A DNA stretch of 64,000 nucleotides, taken from assembly GCA_023055505.1 (NCBI GenBank), contig JALIRH010000002.1:24806437-24870436 (forward strand). Reading direction: 5' to 3'. Position 1 is the first letter of the stretch. Every line of letters begins with the position of its first letter. Of this stretch, positions 51,726-63,421 are shown piece by piece. This DNA is from Callipepla californica brunnescens (taxonomy: Eukaryota; Chordata; Aves; Galliformes; Odontophoridae). Made by a program: the position numbers and the translations under genes. Below the pieces are notes generated by a model, which saw nothing but the letters and a program-made list of their open reading frames with translations, searched no databases and was not told where the DNA came from.

Positions 51726-54700
51726 TACAGAAACTGGCATCTGTGGATACACACTAAAAATACTCTTCAGAGCTTTCAGAACTGCAATATGTCCTCAATT
51801 ACATTTGGGTAACTTCTACAAGACTCTAAGAAGCTATATATCACACTGCAAGTCAGAACTTTCCATTCTGCAATTCAGAATGATGATTTGTGACAAAGGG
51901 CAGCTCCAAATCTTTATCCCCATTCCCGAAGACTGACAAGGGCTCTGAAGATGTTTGCTATCTTCTGAGCTTTAGCTCTCTCATTATACACTGTCTTACA
52001 TAATTCTTGAGCAAAACTTGGCCAGTTCTATTCTCTTTCAAGTTCCAAAAAAAAATGATGCAGTTAGGAATGCCTGCTAGTTCTTGCCCTGTTTTTCTAA
52101 TTTTTATTATTTTTATTTTTTATTTTTTTCCAGAAAACAGTGTGTGCAAAGGAAGTAGAGGTCCCATTAGACCAGCAGTGACAATATAAAGCTTTCTGTT
52201 CTTCCATCTAAGGAACATCTGTCTATTACTTTAGGTGAGGGATAAAAAGCTATGTCTCATGGAAATATCTGGGAAAAAAAAAAAAATAATAATGACTCAA
52301 ACTTCACGCTCTTAGATATTTAATTTGATTTTATCCAGATCTTGTCTAGTTCTGACAGTTTTCATTTGTTCTGCTAAATGCTTTGGTTTAACTTTTAATA
52401 ATCTCTTAACAGTCTTTTATTTCCTCTTGATAAAGTTGTCATCATCCAGAAACAATACATCTCAGTTATGTTCATATCATTCCTAAACAGCTCTGTAAAA
52501 GTTGAGGCAGACTTAAAGGGTGGTCTGAAGTTCTCTGATTATGATACTAAGCCACACTTGAGGTTGAAAGGAGGCAGGCGTGCTCCCGAATTTTTTTTCC
52601 AAATGCAAACCAAAATTGACAAAATTTATTGACAATATTTGACATTAATAAAATTCTATATACATAGAAGTTGTACTGAGAGGTGACCTCTATTTTTCTG
52701 ATAAGTAAATTATTTTTTAGTAATTCAGCTTAAACATCTTACTAGAAAATCTTATATATATATATATGCTTCCAGAATGTAGTAATTTTTAATTGGTTAT
52801 GATCTCTAATATTTTGCTCAACATAATAAAGTTGCAGCTCACAGATTGTCCAAAATTCAGAAAAGAACCCACAATCCTCTATTTTGAAACATATTCATTT
52901 AATAAAGTACTGTAGAGATATCACTATCTTTATGGTAACCAGTTTTGTCTATTCTAGTTAGTGACATATTAAGAATTTCATTAGCCTAGGTCATTAAAAC
53001 AATCCTAATGAGTTCAGTAATAACATTTCAAAATGCATCAATTTTTATTCAGTTGGTAAATTTTTAATCCCAATGGAAAATGGTCAGAAAGTCATTAAGT
53101 AATATATATATGGTTTTGCTCATTCTTGGTAAATATGAAATAAGCCATAATGCCTGTAGAAGGCACAAGTTTCCGTAGTCTCAGAGCTGATAGTTCTTAC
53201 AGGAGGATATTGCCAAACAGGTGGACAAATACCAGATGTAAAGCAAAATCAACTCTGTTGAACTAATAAAATATTTAGGCTTTAATAGACCCGCACGTGT
53301 TCAGTTGGAGCTTTCATCAGAATGTTTATACATTCCATCATTACTATAGAAATAATATGTTGAATGCGGGTGTGTTTTTTGAGAGATTTAGGACAGATGC
53401 TTTTTTTTCTATTAATCTAACCAACTACTTAAATAACAAAATAATTCAATTTCAGTAAAGAGTTGTTTTAACTGTGAATTACACCCACTGTCATATTCTG
53501 AAAACAGATGATATCTATTACAATTTGATTAGAGTGACAAGCAATTCAATGCTACACAATTTTCCTTTTCACATTCCTTTTAATTATCACTCTGATGAGA
53601 CCATCCTGCATTCTAACTTTAATGGGGCAAACCCTCAGAACACAATCCACTCCCCCCTAGACCAAGAGCATGGAAAAAAAAACCCAACATATTCATTAGG
53701 GGCTCAGAATTACCTCAGTGCCTCAGGTTTTTTTTTGGACATAGCCACTTAAAGAAAATACTTGCTGTCTATGTTTATTTAAAAAGCTCTGTCACACATT
53801 CAAGTACATTTTCTGTTCTTCACTGGTGAACACTGTATCTCACTTTCTCTACAAAACAGGGAGAACTTGAGGAAGAACCTCTTGTGAACAAATTAGGCAC
53901 TTAAAATGTCAGTGTATGGCTCACAGCAATATAAACTGATGATGTTTTATGGCACAGCCAATGAACAGCTGCTGCTTCAACCTCTCATTTCAGACTAATG
54001 CTTTTATAAAACAATCAAGAGAAAGCTGAAAATGTTCCACTTTCTTTTCTTGTTGTATGGGATCTTTCTCACTGTGTAGGATTCAAGACAATTTCAGTCA
54101 CAATCAATCAATGTAATGGCTGGCTTGAGAGGGAGAATAAGGCCTTTAACAGAGATGAAAAGTAGAAGAACAAAATTCATTTTCAGAGAGATGGAAAAAT
54201 CTGTATTATATCAATTCACCAACAGTCCATGACAAAAGAAGTAACACTATCAGCACACACACAACAACGTCCTTGGAATTATAAGGGTCTGCTCACTCTG
54301 TGCAAAGTGCCATCAGTGCTTCAGCTTCAGCTGCACAATTACTCCTACCTTTTTTTTTTAATTGTAATTAAAATTGTTAAGTTATTAAAGTTATTAAATT
54401 AAAATTAATAACATAACTGATTTAACATCTTCCTTCTTCACTTAAGGGTGAGCAGGAGGTGTCTTCTCCCCAGCCTAAACAGGGCTGCGTGCCTATGGTA
54501 GGATTACACATATTGAGAGTCAGTGTAACTCATAGGTTCAACTTCTCCAACCACTACAACTAAATCACAGATAATTTCTAAGACAGTATTATTATATGTA
54601 TAAACAGAATATATTTGGGGGGATAATAATTACAGCATGACAAAAACTTTATTTTTATTTTAAGCACAAACATGATTTTAATCAAGACAGGTGTTACAGA

Positions 54701-54887
54701 ACACAATTGCTCTATAGCAACTTAAAATCAAATTCATTTTTCTCCTTTTTAATGAAAATGTTTTAAATATATTACTTATCCTTTTAAGAAAAGAACTTCA
54801 AACACATGAAACGCATTTTGCATTTTAAAAGTCTTGCTAACAGAGATCCAACATTTTAAACACAAGAGTCATTGATTAAGACCATGT

Positions 54888-55158
54888 AGCAATTGGACAA
54901 GGGAAATAGCTTTAAACTGGAAAAGGGTAGATTTAGACTAGATATTAGGAAGAAATTCTTACTGTGAGAGCAGTGAGACACTGGAACAGGTTGCCCAGAG
55001 AGGTTGTGGATGCCCTTCCCTGGAAGCAATCAAGGCCAGCCTGGATGGGGCTGTGAGCAACCTGGTCTAGAGGTGTCCCTGCCTATAGCAGGAGGCAGGA
55101 ACTAGGAGATCTGAAAGGTCCCTTCAAACTCAAACCATTCTATGAGTTACAATTCTGT
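54888..55158 (+). mobile_element. CR1 LINE 3' end, forward
   Basis: Blocks in order: GCAATTGGACAAGGGAAATA, GGTAGATTTAGACTAGATAT, TAGGAAGAAATTCTTACTGT, GACACTGGAACAGGTTGCCC, CAAGGCCAGCCTGGATGGGG, GTGAGCAACCTGGTCTAGAG and a decayed tail CCATTCTATGAGTTACAATT. It is 5'-truncated. Confidence 0.95.
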
Positions 55159-55749
55159 TAGTCTAAAGAGCATCAGGAAACTGTTTTGCATTATTAAGTG
55201 TTTCCAAATGAAGCACATTCTCTGTTTAGTGATGTTTCAAACAAACACAGTAATTTGAGCATCTTGGAAAGACTAGCACTTCTCCAGGTTTTGCTATTAA
55301 GTATCAGATCATACTCTGAATTATATGAACTTCTGCAAAAGTTGTTGGAACAAAGCAACTTTTTTGCAATGTGATTCCGAAACTTAGGAAACAGAAAAGT
55401 GCTTTTAGTGACCTAAAGACTATCTGAAGAGAGAGGCTGGTACAACTGTAGAGATAAAGAATGTTTTAATTCCCATGAGATCAAGAAGAAAAAAATACTT
55501 TATCATCAACGTAAATAATTAAGACACTATGTGTGTAAACATTTAACAAAGGAATGCAAAATATTACATTGAAATCTAGCTGAAAATTAAAGGCATTGAC
55601 GACCTCATGTGCCAAGTTTTCTAAACTCTGATCTATGGCACTTCGGAAGTGTAAAACTTAGCACGGTGACAACAGCTTCTGGTGACAGACTGTTCAAATG
55701 CACAAGAAAATCCAAAGTCCCTTCTGAAGAATGTCACAATATCACTTCC

Positions 55750-55780
<31 letters not shown>

Positions 55781-55901
55781 TAATTCTGCTTTTCTGCTTT
55801 CAGCCAAAGGCTTATTTCAACTGTAAAAAAACATTACTGCATTTTTAAATGGAGTTTGTCTTCATCCAAAATAAATAAATAAACAAATATAAAAAATCTC
55901 A
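55159..55901. other. Intronic sequence with an (ATTT)n microsatellite
   Basis: Unique AT-rich sequence. An ATTT tetranucleotide array of about seven units lies at 55750-55781. The 79-codon frame 55609-55848 runs through it and is not considered a gene. Confidence 0.6.
55750..55781. repeat. (ATTT)n microsatellite
   Basis: About seven uninterrupted ATTT units. Confidence 0.97.
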
Positions 55902-55995
55902 CAAAATCACAGAAGCACAGAATCGTAGGGGTTGGAAGGGACCTCTAGGGATTATCAAGTCCAACCCCCTTGTCAAAGCAGGCTCCCTAGAATGA
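55902..55995 (-). mobile_element. CR1 LINE 3'-end fragment, inverted
   Basis: AAATCACAGAAGCACAGAAT, CGTAGGGGTTGGAAGGGACC, TCTAGGGATTATCAAGTCCA and GGCTCCCTAGAAT are the inverted terminal CR1 sequence. It is only about 95 bp long. Confidence 0.93.
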
Positions 55996-56724
55996 ATATC
56001 AGTTGCATTGAAAGCATTTTTTGCTCTTGCTACTACTGAACAAGTAAGGTAGCTTCAGAAGTTTGCACAAGGCTGGTCGTAAGCGCTGAAGTCATTGACT
56101 TCTGAAAGATAAGAAAAAGATGGAAATTCTTCCAAAAAGGGTTTCTTTCCTCCCTCTAAGCAGTAATACACAGAAAGGAGAGTTATAATTAGAATACAAT
56201 GAATTGAGAGCCTTTGCTCTGAATTATGACAGAAACATTAAAGTTGTGGGAGGCTAATTAAAATCAGACAAAACCTTACTCTGAGTCTTTTTTTTTAAAT
56301 CCACACTTAAGGCTCTGAATGGTCTACATTTTACACTAAGTCAAATTCTCCTATTTAAAGCCACCTACACATTACTGATCTGAATGTAGATTCAAACTAA
56401 TGTGGATTCAGCTTGCTTCTTGGTAAATGAAAACCAAAAACACGTATTTTTGTGATCAGTTTAAATCCTACATACATAAGGAAGAGAGAAGCTTTGAACA
56501 GTATTTGCTCTGTAGGAATTAAGGTATTTAAGAAAGTGGAGTTTGGAAGATCAATGTCCTGTTAATCATGGAATCAGACACTAGAAAAAATGAGCATGAC
56601 AAGATTTTTCTTTGCTTTTCTGATTGACATTGAATTTAGCCACCATTACTTGTTGTTATACATTTTGATTTCAAGGGCTTCATCTGAGAAGTTCTAAGAA
56701 AGAAATGAGGAAAAAAATAAACAG

Positions 56725-56770
56725 CAAAAACAAACAAACAAACAAACAAAAACCAACAACAACAAAACAC
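56725..56770. repeat. (CAAA)n-type simple repeat
   Basis: A run of CAAA units followed by imperfect CAA units. Confidence 0.95.
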
Positions 56771-59700
56771 CAAACACACCATCAGACTTTTCCAGGGAGT
56801 AAACAGACTGATTTTATCTGGAAAACATTCCTGCATGCTTGGAAAAAGAGCAAAAGAAATGAAAGATCATGTCAAGCATATGATAGAATCAAAGTGATCC
56901 AACTGAAGCACACACAATGAAAACCACTACTGCAATTTTCAGTACTTCCTGTAAATGCAAATAATAACAACAATCCATGTGAAAAACTGAACTATGGTTA
57001 ACCAACATGTAGAAAACAGTTTCTCAACTGTACAATGGACCAGAAAACCAAGATAGTACAAAATATTTCTTTCCAGAATATGATTTTTTCAACACTTTGC
57101 AAGTGAATATTTGAACAGCAGTTATGATATTGAACATATCATCAAATGGGAAGGGGAGGTGTAGGAAATCAATAGATGGGATGGAAGAGTCCAGGGTAGA
57201 AATAGAATCCTGTCAAGTCAACTTTTGATAAATTTTCTCACAGTTACAGCTGTCCCTGAAGAGCACTGCTGCAGAGTTCACCTGGTTCTAAAAGCAGCAG
57301 AATATGTGATGACTATTTTTAAAGAGGTTAACATTCCTTCAGAGGATAGAAAGACATGGGTCTCTTGATCAGCTCTCATTCAGACAAACAAATGTTTGTA
57401 AAATTATTTTTCATGTATTAATAACAGAACTGCTTCTTAATAACATCAAATAAAGAACCTTTAAAATATGAACTTTGCCTATGAGATATCATACTGAAAA
57501 TATAGAATGAGGCATTTTCTACTAATGAGTCCAAGATAAAGAAAATAGTTGAGATTCCATCAGTAGACAATTCGAGTTTATTATATGTCTGCATTCATAG
57601 ATGACTGAGTTCCATGATATAGGAACTTCTTCATTATACACCAAAATTCACGATAATCATAAAAATGATTTTAATTTAAATTAACTAAACATTTGGCTCT
57701 CAGTTCTTCGTTTTCCAATTCAGTGAAGTTAATAGCCTAGTCTTTCAGAGAGATGAATTTGATCAGTATATCCGGTTAAACATATGACTAATCATGCCGT
57801 TTTGCTGCCAAATTTTTTCTTATGGTAAATGCATCATATTGAATTAGTCTGGAAATTTTCAATGGAGTCAACATTCAGCAGAATGACTGTATTAGAACAC
57901 AGTAATATTCAGCACTTCAAAACACAGATGAAAAGGAACTGTCCAAAATTTAAAGGAAACATTTTAGGAGTTCCCTTAGTAATTGCAGCCAAAAATTGAT
58001 GCATCCATAAGTCACTGTCTGGGATCTATATTGACATGCTGACAATTATACAGGGTCAGATGTTAAGCAAAATAGAATACTGCAAGGAAAAGTTGAATTA
58101 AATTGTCATAATGACAATTTCAGCTTTTGCATTTCCTTTGATAATGCAGATTTATTTTCTTGTTTTGCAAAGTTATGGATCATTAAAAAAGGGGTTTTAG
58201 CTTTTGAGAGGAAACAACATCTATTGAAACATTATCATCACAGGTGATTTATACATTGAGGCTTCTTCATGCTGTGTAAATAAAACTGTCACTTCATTGC
58301 AATGTCTCACCACATTACTATTAAAAAAATATGGCAATTTAAGCCAAGTATATGAATTGATCTACAACAAGCACCAAAAACCAGAAAGCTCTTGAACAGC
58401 TATATTTATTGAGTCTCCATAAAAAAAACTGTAAGCAATTTAAGTAAATGTATACTTTGCTAACTATGAACTTTCTTCATTCTTAAGTATAGTGTTACTG
58501 TTCCAGAGCAATGTTGGAAACAGGTGCTATATGACAAAAAATACACCTCTTCCAAGCACTGAACACACTTCCAAGCTTAATTCTGTAAGTATGCTGGACC
58601 TCATTTGCAAAAATAAATCTGGAAGACACATTAAGGTAGCCTTTTTCTTAAATTTGAACTATCCTATTGCTACATAAAGAAACAGAACATTGCTGGAATA
58701 GACCCATATAATCTTATGTTTTAAAGTGAGTAACTAAATGGGCAAACTCCTTTATTCATATGGGTGCAGAATTCCAAAGGTGATTCACCATTTATATGAA
58801 ACATGGGAACATATTTGAAACAGAGATATGAATTGCAAATTTGAGATACTTTAAATAAGAACCCAGTTGTGACCAAGATGATAATGTTCTTTCCTTAAAT
58901 TTTAAGGTCTTTACGCTGTTGGATTGCAGACAATTACAGAGACTTATCACTAAGGTATTCATCATTTCCTGCTTGGATTAGCAAAAAGAACTCAAGCAAG
59001 TCTCAAAATCTGGAATGTGAGACATTTACATTCTGAACATACTAATAAAACACTAAGGAAAATCAGTGAAAAAGAACATAAGGGTGAAAGGGGATTCCCA
59101 TTGGCTATTTTGATGGATTTGATTTGTGAAATCTTTTTTAAGCTGTGGCTCATGGCCTATTAGGCAAAGTCATCTAGGCATTTTCTACACTCTGTGCTCT
59201 GCACCATATTTTCTTCATCATATTTGGCCTCAATAAAGATGATATATTGTGTTCTTTCTTCTCCAAGCTGAGGGCAATTTTGTCATAGCACTGAAGGTAT
59301 TTCTTTCTTCTTTACACTGTGCTCTATTTCCTATCTATTACAACAATTTGCCAGAATATGCAAAATAGATAGGACCATTTGTGGTTGTTGTGGGAGTTTA
59401 TTTTTTGCCTAGTTTTGACACTAAGATGCATATAATGATTGTGTATATTCTTGCAGTCATTAGCTTTCACTTATTTCCCATATCAGCTACAAAAATCCTC
59501 CACGTTTTCCTTTTATTTCTGTTATCAAAAGCAAAATTGATAGAAAATATTAATTTGTCAATTTAACACGGACATTTTTTTTAACTCAGCTTTAAATACA
59601 CGTCTTTCAACTGCAAAGGCAACAGCAAACTTAGCCTGCATTTGTTTATCCTTTCTCTCCCTCTAATATTTTGCAAATCTGCTTTTCTAATACATGTCAA

Positions 59701-60733
59701 GTTTTAAGTATTGTAGTTGCCATAAGAAGAATCTTTCAATTATTCTCTGTTACTGCTCATTGGATGCCTTTTGCTTCTTTCTCATGCAAGAATTTTGATC
59801 TGGAGACTTTTTGTAGCCAAATATGCAAACTTTGTTATATTTTCCCTTCATTTTCCATAGCCCATAAAACAAACAAAAAAAAAGCATCATAAGTTTGCTC
59901 CAAGCTGGAAACTTGGAAATGAGGCTTCCACCTACATACCAAATTTCCATAAAACAAACAAACAGACAAATAAAGCAACATGATTGAGAAAACTCTACAT
60001 AATACTAATCTCAAATAGCAGATGTTAAAATTTAAGAATGAGTCCCTTCGGGGGAACAGAGAAACCATGTGAGTGCAAGAGGGAACTGTTGAACATGATG
60101 CGACAGAAAAAGACAGAGAAGCAGTGATAAGATCCTGGATAAGATGGAATGAGGCAGAACATCCATTTTGTTACAGAAGACTGTTAAGTTTTGCTGGAGT
60201 AATCTGATATAAGGCATTTTGCCCGCAGCAGTTCAGATTAACAGTAAGTATTGCTTTGAGAAAGCCTATTTCAATTAATTTTCATTCATATACAACTACC
60301 CTGACAAAAGTGAGGCACTCAGTGTCTCAAGGAAATATCTCTAATGGAATCAAAACTGGCTCTCACTTGTTTAGGCAGTTTCCCCAGCTTGATTCTCTAA
60401 ATCTCTCTCTCTGACACTCCTATAGCTTTATTAAATGTTAGTTTCACTAGCAATGTTTCTGCCTTATTTTCACACTCTTTTCTCTCTGTCAGATGCTTTT
60501 TTTTTAACAAAATAAAATCATAATTTCTCAAATGACTGCCATCATCAGATCAAAATATCACAAAACAAAATCTGTTTTTGCAACCCGCCTGCAGGTCATC
60601 TGTAGAGAAGATACTATGAAACAACATTAGAGACACTGACATAAATGATGGGACAGATCCAGCATCACTAGCATTTATAACACAAGTCTAAGGGAGTGTC
60701 CTTGAGCTATAACACTTTGCTCAAAAGAAAAAC

Positions 60734-60796
60734 CTAAAAAAACAAAACAAAACAACAACAACAAAAAAAACCAACAACTAAACAAACAAACAAAAA
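60734..60796. repeat. A-rich (CAAAA/CAA/CAAA)n simple repeat
   Basis: Mixed CAAAA, CAA and CAAA units with an interrupting A run. Confidence 0.95.
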
Positions 60797-60867
60797 GCCT
60801 GAAAAAAGATTTAACATCTCCAGACTGCTGCTACAAGGGCAACTTCAATTTCACATCTTGGCCTGCA

Positions 60868-60881
60868 CTGCCACCTTCTGA
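60868..60881 (-). promoter_or_regulatory. CTCF-like motif
   Basis: The minus strand reads TCAGAAGGTGGCAG. This matches the CTCF core of the type CCAGNAGGTGGCAG except for the first base. Confidence 0.4.
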
Positions 60882-61581
60882 CTCAGGCCTCAATTGCAAT
60901 ATCCAAACCCAAATCAAACAGTTCCTCGTGAGGCAAGGTCCTCTATGCTTCGCTCCTGTGGTAGTTGATGTAATCAACTTGCTGTTACAATTAGAACTGT
61001 GGCTAATTACACTTGCTTTTTAAAATTTTATGTTGCTTTTTGTGGGGCTCTTCTGTAGAACTTCTTTGTATTCCTGTTATATATTTTATATGAAGATATT
61101 TACAGAATTCTGTCTGCAGTGTTTATTTTAATATAAGCTGTACATAAATGATTGGAATAAAAGTCTGCTAGACTGATTTAAACAAATCTTCTTACTAGCA
61201 GCAATATGTCGACATCAGTACAACCAGTTCTGGGCCCTTCTAAGTGCTGCATAGCTTGATGTCATTGCAACCAAGTAAAGACATCCACTTTCTGATGAGA
61301 GAATTCTTCATGGAATAAAAGAATATTAAAAAACTTTATTTGAAACCATAGCTGATTCTCAAAATCGTTAATGTGAACAGCAGCTGCTTCATTGAAGAGT
61401 GTAGAGAGAAGCACATTCTGTGATGTGATTTCACCTGTGCTCATTTCTCACCTAGCATTTGCAACAAGTTGAATACATTGTCTTTTTGTGTTTAAAAACT
61501 CTTCTGCCTCCAACACAATAACTGGTTTGCTCGTCTCTATTGGTACCAAGAACACAAGTGGATAAGCCTTAATAGCAACAA

Positions 61582-61596
61582 GGCACCCTCTAGCGG
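61582..61596 (-). promoter_or_regulatory. CTCF-like motif
   Basis: The minus strand reads CCGCTAGAGGGTGCC, close to the common CTCF form CCACTAGAGGGCGCC, with differences at two positions that are often tolerated. It has the same orientation as the motif at 60868-60881. Confidence 0.4.
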
Positions 61597-62450
61597 AGTG
61601 ATGAAGTCAAGATCAAGTCATTAAAGATAAGTCATTAGGCCTGTGAAATGATGTCAGAAATTACAAGGCAGCACCACTCTACCGGGAAATAACTTAAAAT
61701 CCATACTTAGGCTTTGGATGTTTGTTTGTTCAAACGCCTCAAGGCTTTCTGAGGCATTTTTTGCAGTAAGACTCTGGCTTATCTAGGCGGTGAGTGGTGG
61801 GTGTCATGCAGCCAGCAACACTTTGTGGACAGTGTTACATTTGAAAGCATTTCTTTGGAGGTGTTTGCCTTTGAAAGAGAGTAATCAGGAGTGTTTACTG
61901 GCAGAAGGCCTGGCCTGTGACCAAATAACTGGTATGGGAGATTGGGGGATGATGCCATTGTATTCTGTGAAGGCAAGATACAATTTGGCATCTCCGTGCT
62001 CCCTCTTATCTGCTGGCAATGCCAGGAAGCTGGGAACAAAAGAGTTCCTGTGGACATCCAAAAGCCAGTAGCTGTCTCTCCAAAAAGTGCTGACTCGACC
62101 ACTTTGGACTTATAAATAAGTTTGTACATTCGTTAAGAATATGGGAAAGAAGTCAAAGCCATCAACCAATTTATAAATACAAGGATCTTAAGCCTGGAGC
62201 ACAAGGCTCAAGAAGGCTCAAGAGAAAGAAAGTCAAATACTGAATCTGGATCCTGTCAGAATATCTTTGTCAAAAGCCACAGGAGGCATGGATCACAGCA
62301 AGCAGCACACACATACAGTGTGTGGGATGTAAACCATAAGTAGGATTAAATAAGCACAATGTATATCAAAATCAATCACATTTAAACTCTTTAATTCATT
62401 TAAGCTGTTATCACTTATATCTACCTTTCCTCAAAGTAACAAGTGTAAGA

Positions 62451-63421
62451 ATCACAGAATTGTAGGGGTTGGAAGGGACCTCTAGAGATCATCGAGTTCA
62501 ACCCACCTGCCAAAGAAGGCTCCCTAGACCAGGTTGAACAGGTAGGCATCCAGGCAGGTCTTGAATATCTCCCGAGAAGGAGACCCCACCACCTCTCTGT
62601 GCAGTCTGTGCCAGTGCTCCATAACCCTCACTGTGAAGAAGTTTCCACACACACTACTGTGCGGAACTTCCTATGTCTCAGTCTGTAGCCATTTCCCCTT
62701 GTCCTATTGCCACACACTGCAGAGAGGAGTCGAGTCTCATCCCTTTGCCTCCTGCTCCTTAGATATTTATAGATGTGGATCAGATCCCCCGAGTCTTCTT
62801 TTTTCAAGGCTGAACAGACCCAGGTCTCAGTCTTTTCCCATAAGGGAGGTGTTCCAGGCCCTTTATCATCTTTGTGGCCCTCCACTGGACTATTTCTAGG
62901 AGGTCCCTGTCTTTTTTGTACCAGGGAGCCCAGAACTGGACACAGTGCTCCAGGTGAGGCCTCACCAGGGCAGAGTAGAGAAGAGGGAGGATCACCTCCC
63001 TTGACCTGCTGGCCATGCTCTTCTTAATGCACCCCAGGATGCCATTGGCCTTCTTGGCCACCAGGACACACTGCTGGCTCATGGCCAACCTGTCATCCAC
63101 CAGGACACCCAGGTCCCTCTCCTCAGAGCTCCTCTCCAGCAGGTCATCCCCCAATCTTTACTGTTGGATGCAATTATTCCTCCCTAGGAGCAAGACTCTA
63201 CACTTACTCTTGGTAAACCTCATCCAGTTCCTTTCTGCCCAGCTCTCCAGCCTGTCCAGGTCTCACTGAACAGCAGCACAGCCCTGAGCATGTCAGCCAT
63301 TCCTCCCAGATTTGTACCATCAGCAAACTTGCTGAGGGTGGACTCTTTCCCCTCATCAAGATCATTGATGAAGATGTTGAGCAGGACCAGACCCAGCACC
63401 AACCCCTGAGGAACACCACTA
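62451..63421 (-). mobile_element. CR1 LINE, longest copy, inverted, truncated within ORF2
   Basis: A 971-bp CR1 running right to left. Its inverted 3' end starts with AGAATCACAGAATTGTAGGG and TTGGAAGGGACCTCTAGAGA. The body follows in good order (CAGAGAGGAGTCGAGTCTCA, GGTGTTCCAGGCCCTTTATC, GGACACAGTGCTCCAGGTGA, TGCACCCCAGGATGCCATTG, CAGCTCTCCAGCCTGTCCAG). The left, 3' part is non-coding plus the ORF2 C-terminus; the right part reaches the reverse-transcriptase palm. It stops abruptly at 63421 (GAACACCACTAAAATAATAA), the usual 5' truncation of CR1. It is the best-preserved copy in the window and probably the youngest. Confidence 0.96.
62804..63419 (-). pseudogene. CR1 ORF2 reverse transcriptase fragment, broken
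   Basis: Reading right to left, the first frame (from about 63419 to 63220) holds [16 protein letters not shown] and then [10 protein letters not shown], the palm motif of non-LTR reverse transcriptases. The expected (F/Y)ADD is FADG here: the codon at 63316-63318 reads GGT, so the second catalytic aspartate is lost. The next homologous part lies in another frame (about 63154-62804) with [49 protein letters not shown] and [12 protein letters not shown], so there is a frame break between about 63220 and 63154. The enzyme is dead and no cellular role is expected. Confidence 0.88.

Larger units (their letters stand above)
42706..54887. other. Long intronic stretch with few repeats
   Basis: About 12 kb without a clear CR1 apart from a faint remnant near 51375-51428 and an unassigned retroelement-like block near 51530-51725. 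It contains the RFX-like site at 45902-45915 and a weak CTCF-like core near 47241-47250. TA runs are near 52752-52768 and 53101-53109. The open frames at 46134-46454, 50526-50786 and 53474-53752 are not recognised. Confidence 0.5.
55996..62450. other. Intronic sequence with A-rich simple repeats and CTCF-like motifs
   Basis: CAAA-type simple repeats lie at 56725-56770 and 60734-60796. A 21-bp near-palindrome lies at 58100-58120. Two CTCF-like motifs lie at 60868-60881 and 61582-61596. The block 61690-62110 is GC-richer, carries open frames on both strands (61779-62129 minus, 61790-62071 plus) and ends in a TATA-like CTTATAAATAAG (62108-62119), but no family was recognised. Confidence 0.5.

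Noticed and set aside
61779..62129. 116-codon minus-strand open frame, same strand as RALYL
   Set aside because: No recognised domain, no clear splice acceptor and donor at its edges, and it overlaps an opposite-strand frame of similar length, as expected for a locally GC-richer block.
62561..63269. Plus-strand open frames of 84-112 codons
   Set aside because: They are antisense shadows of the inverted CR1 at 62451-63421.
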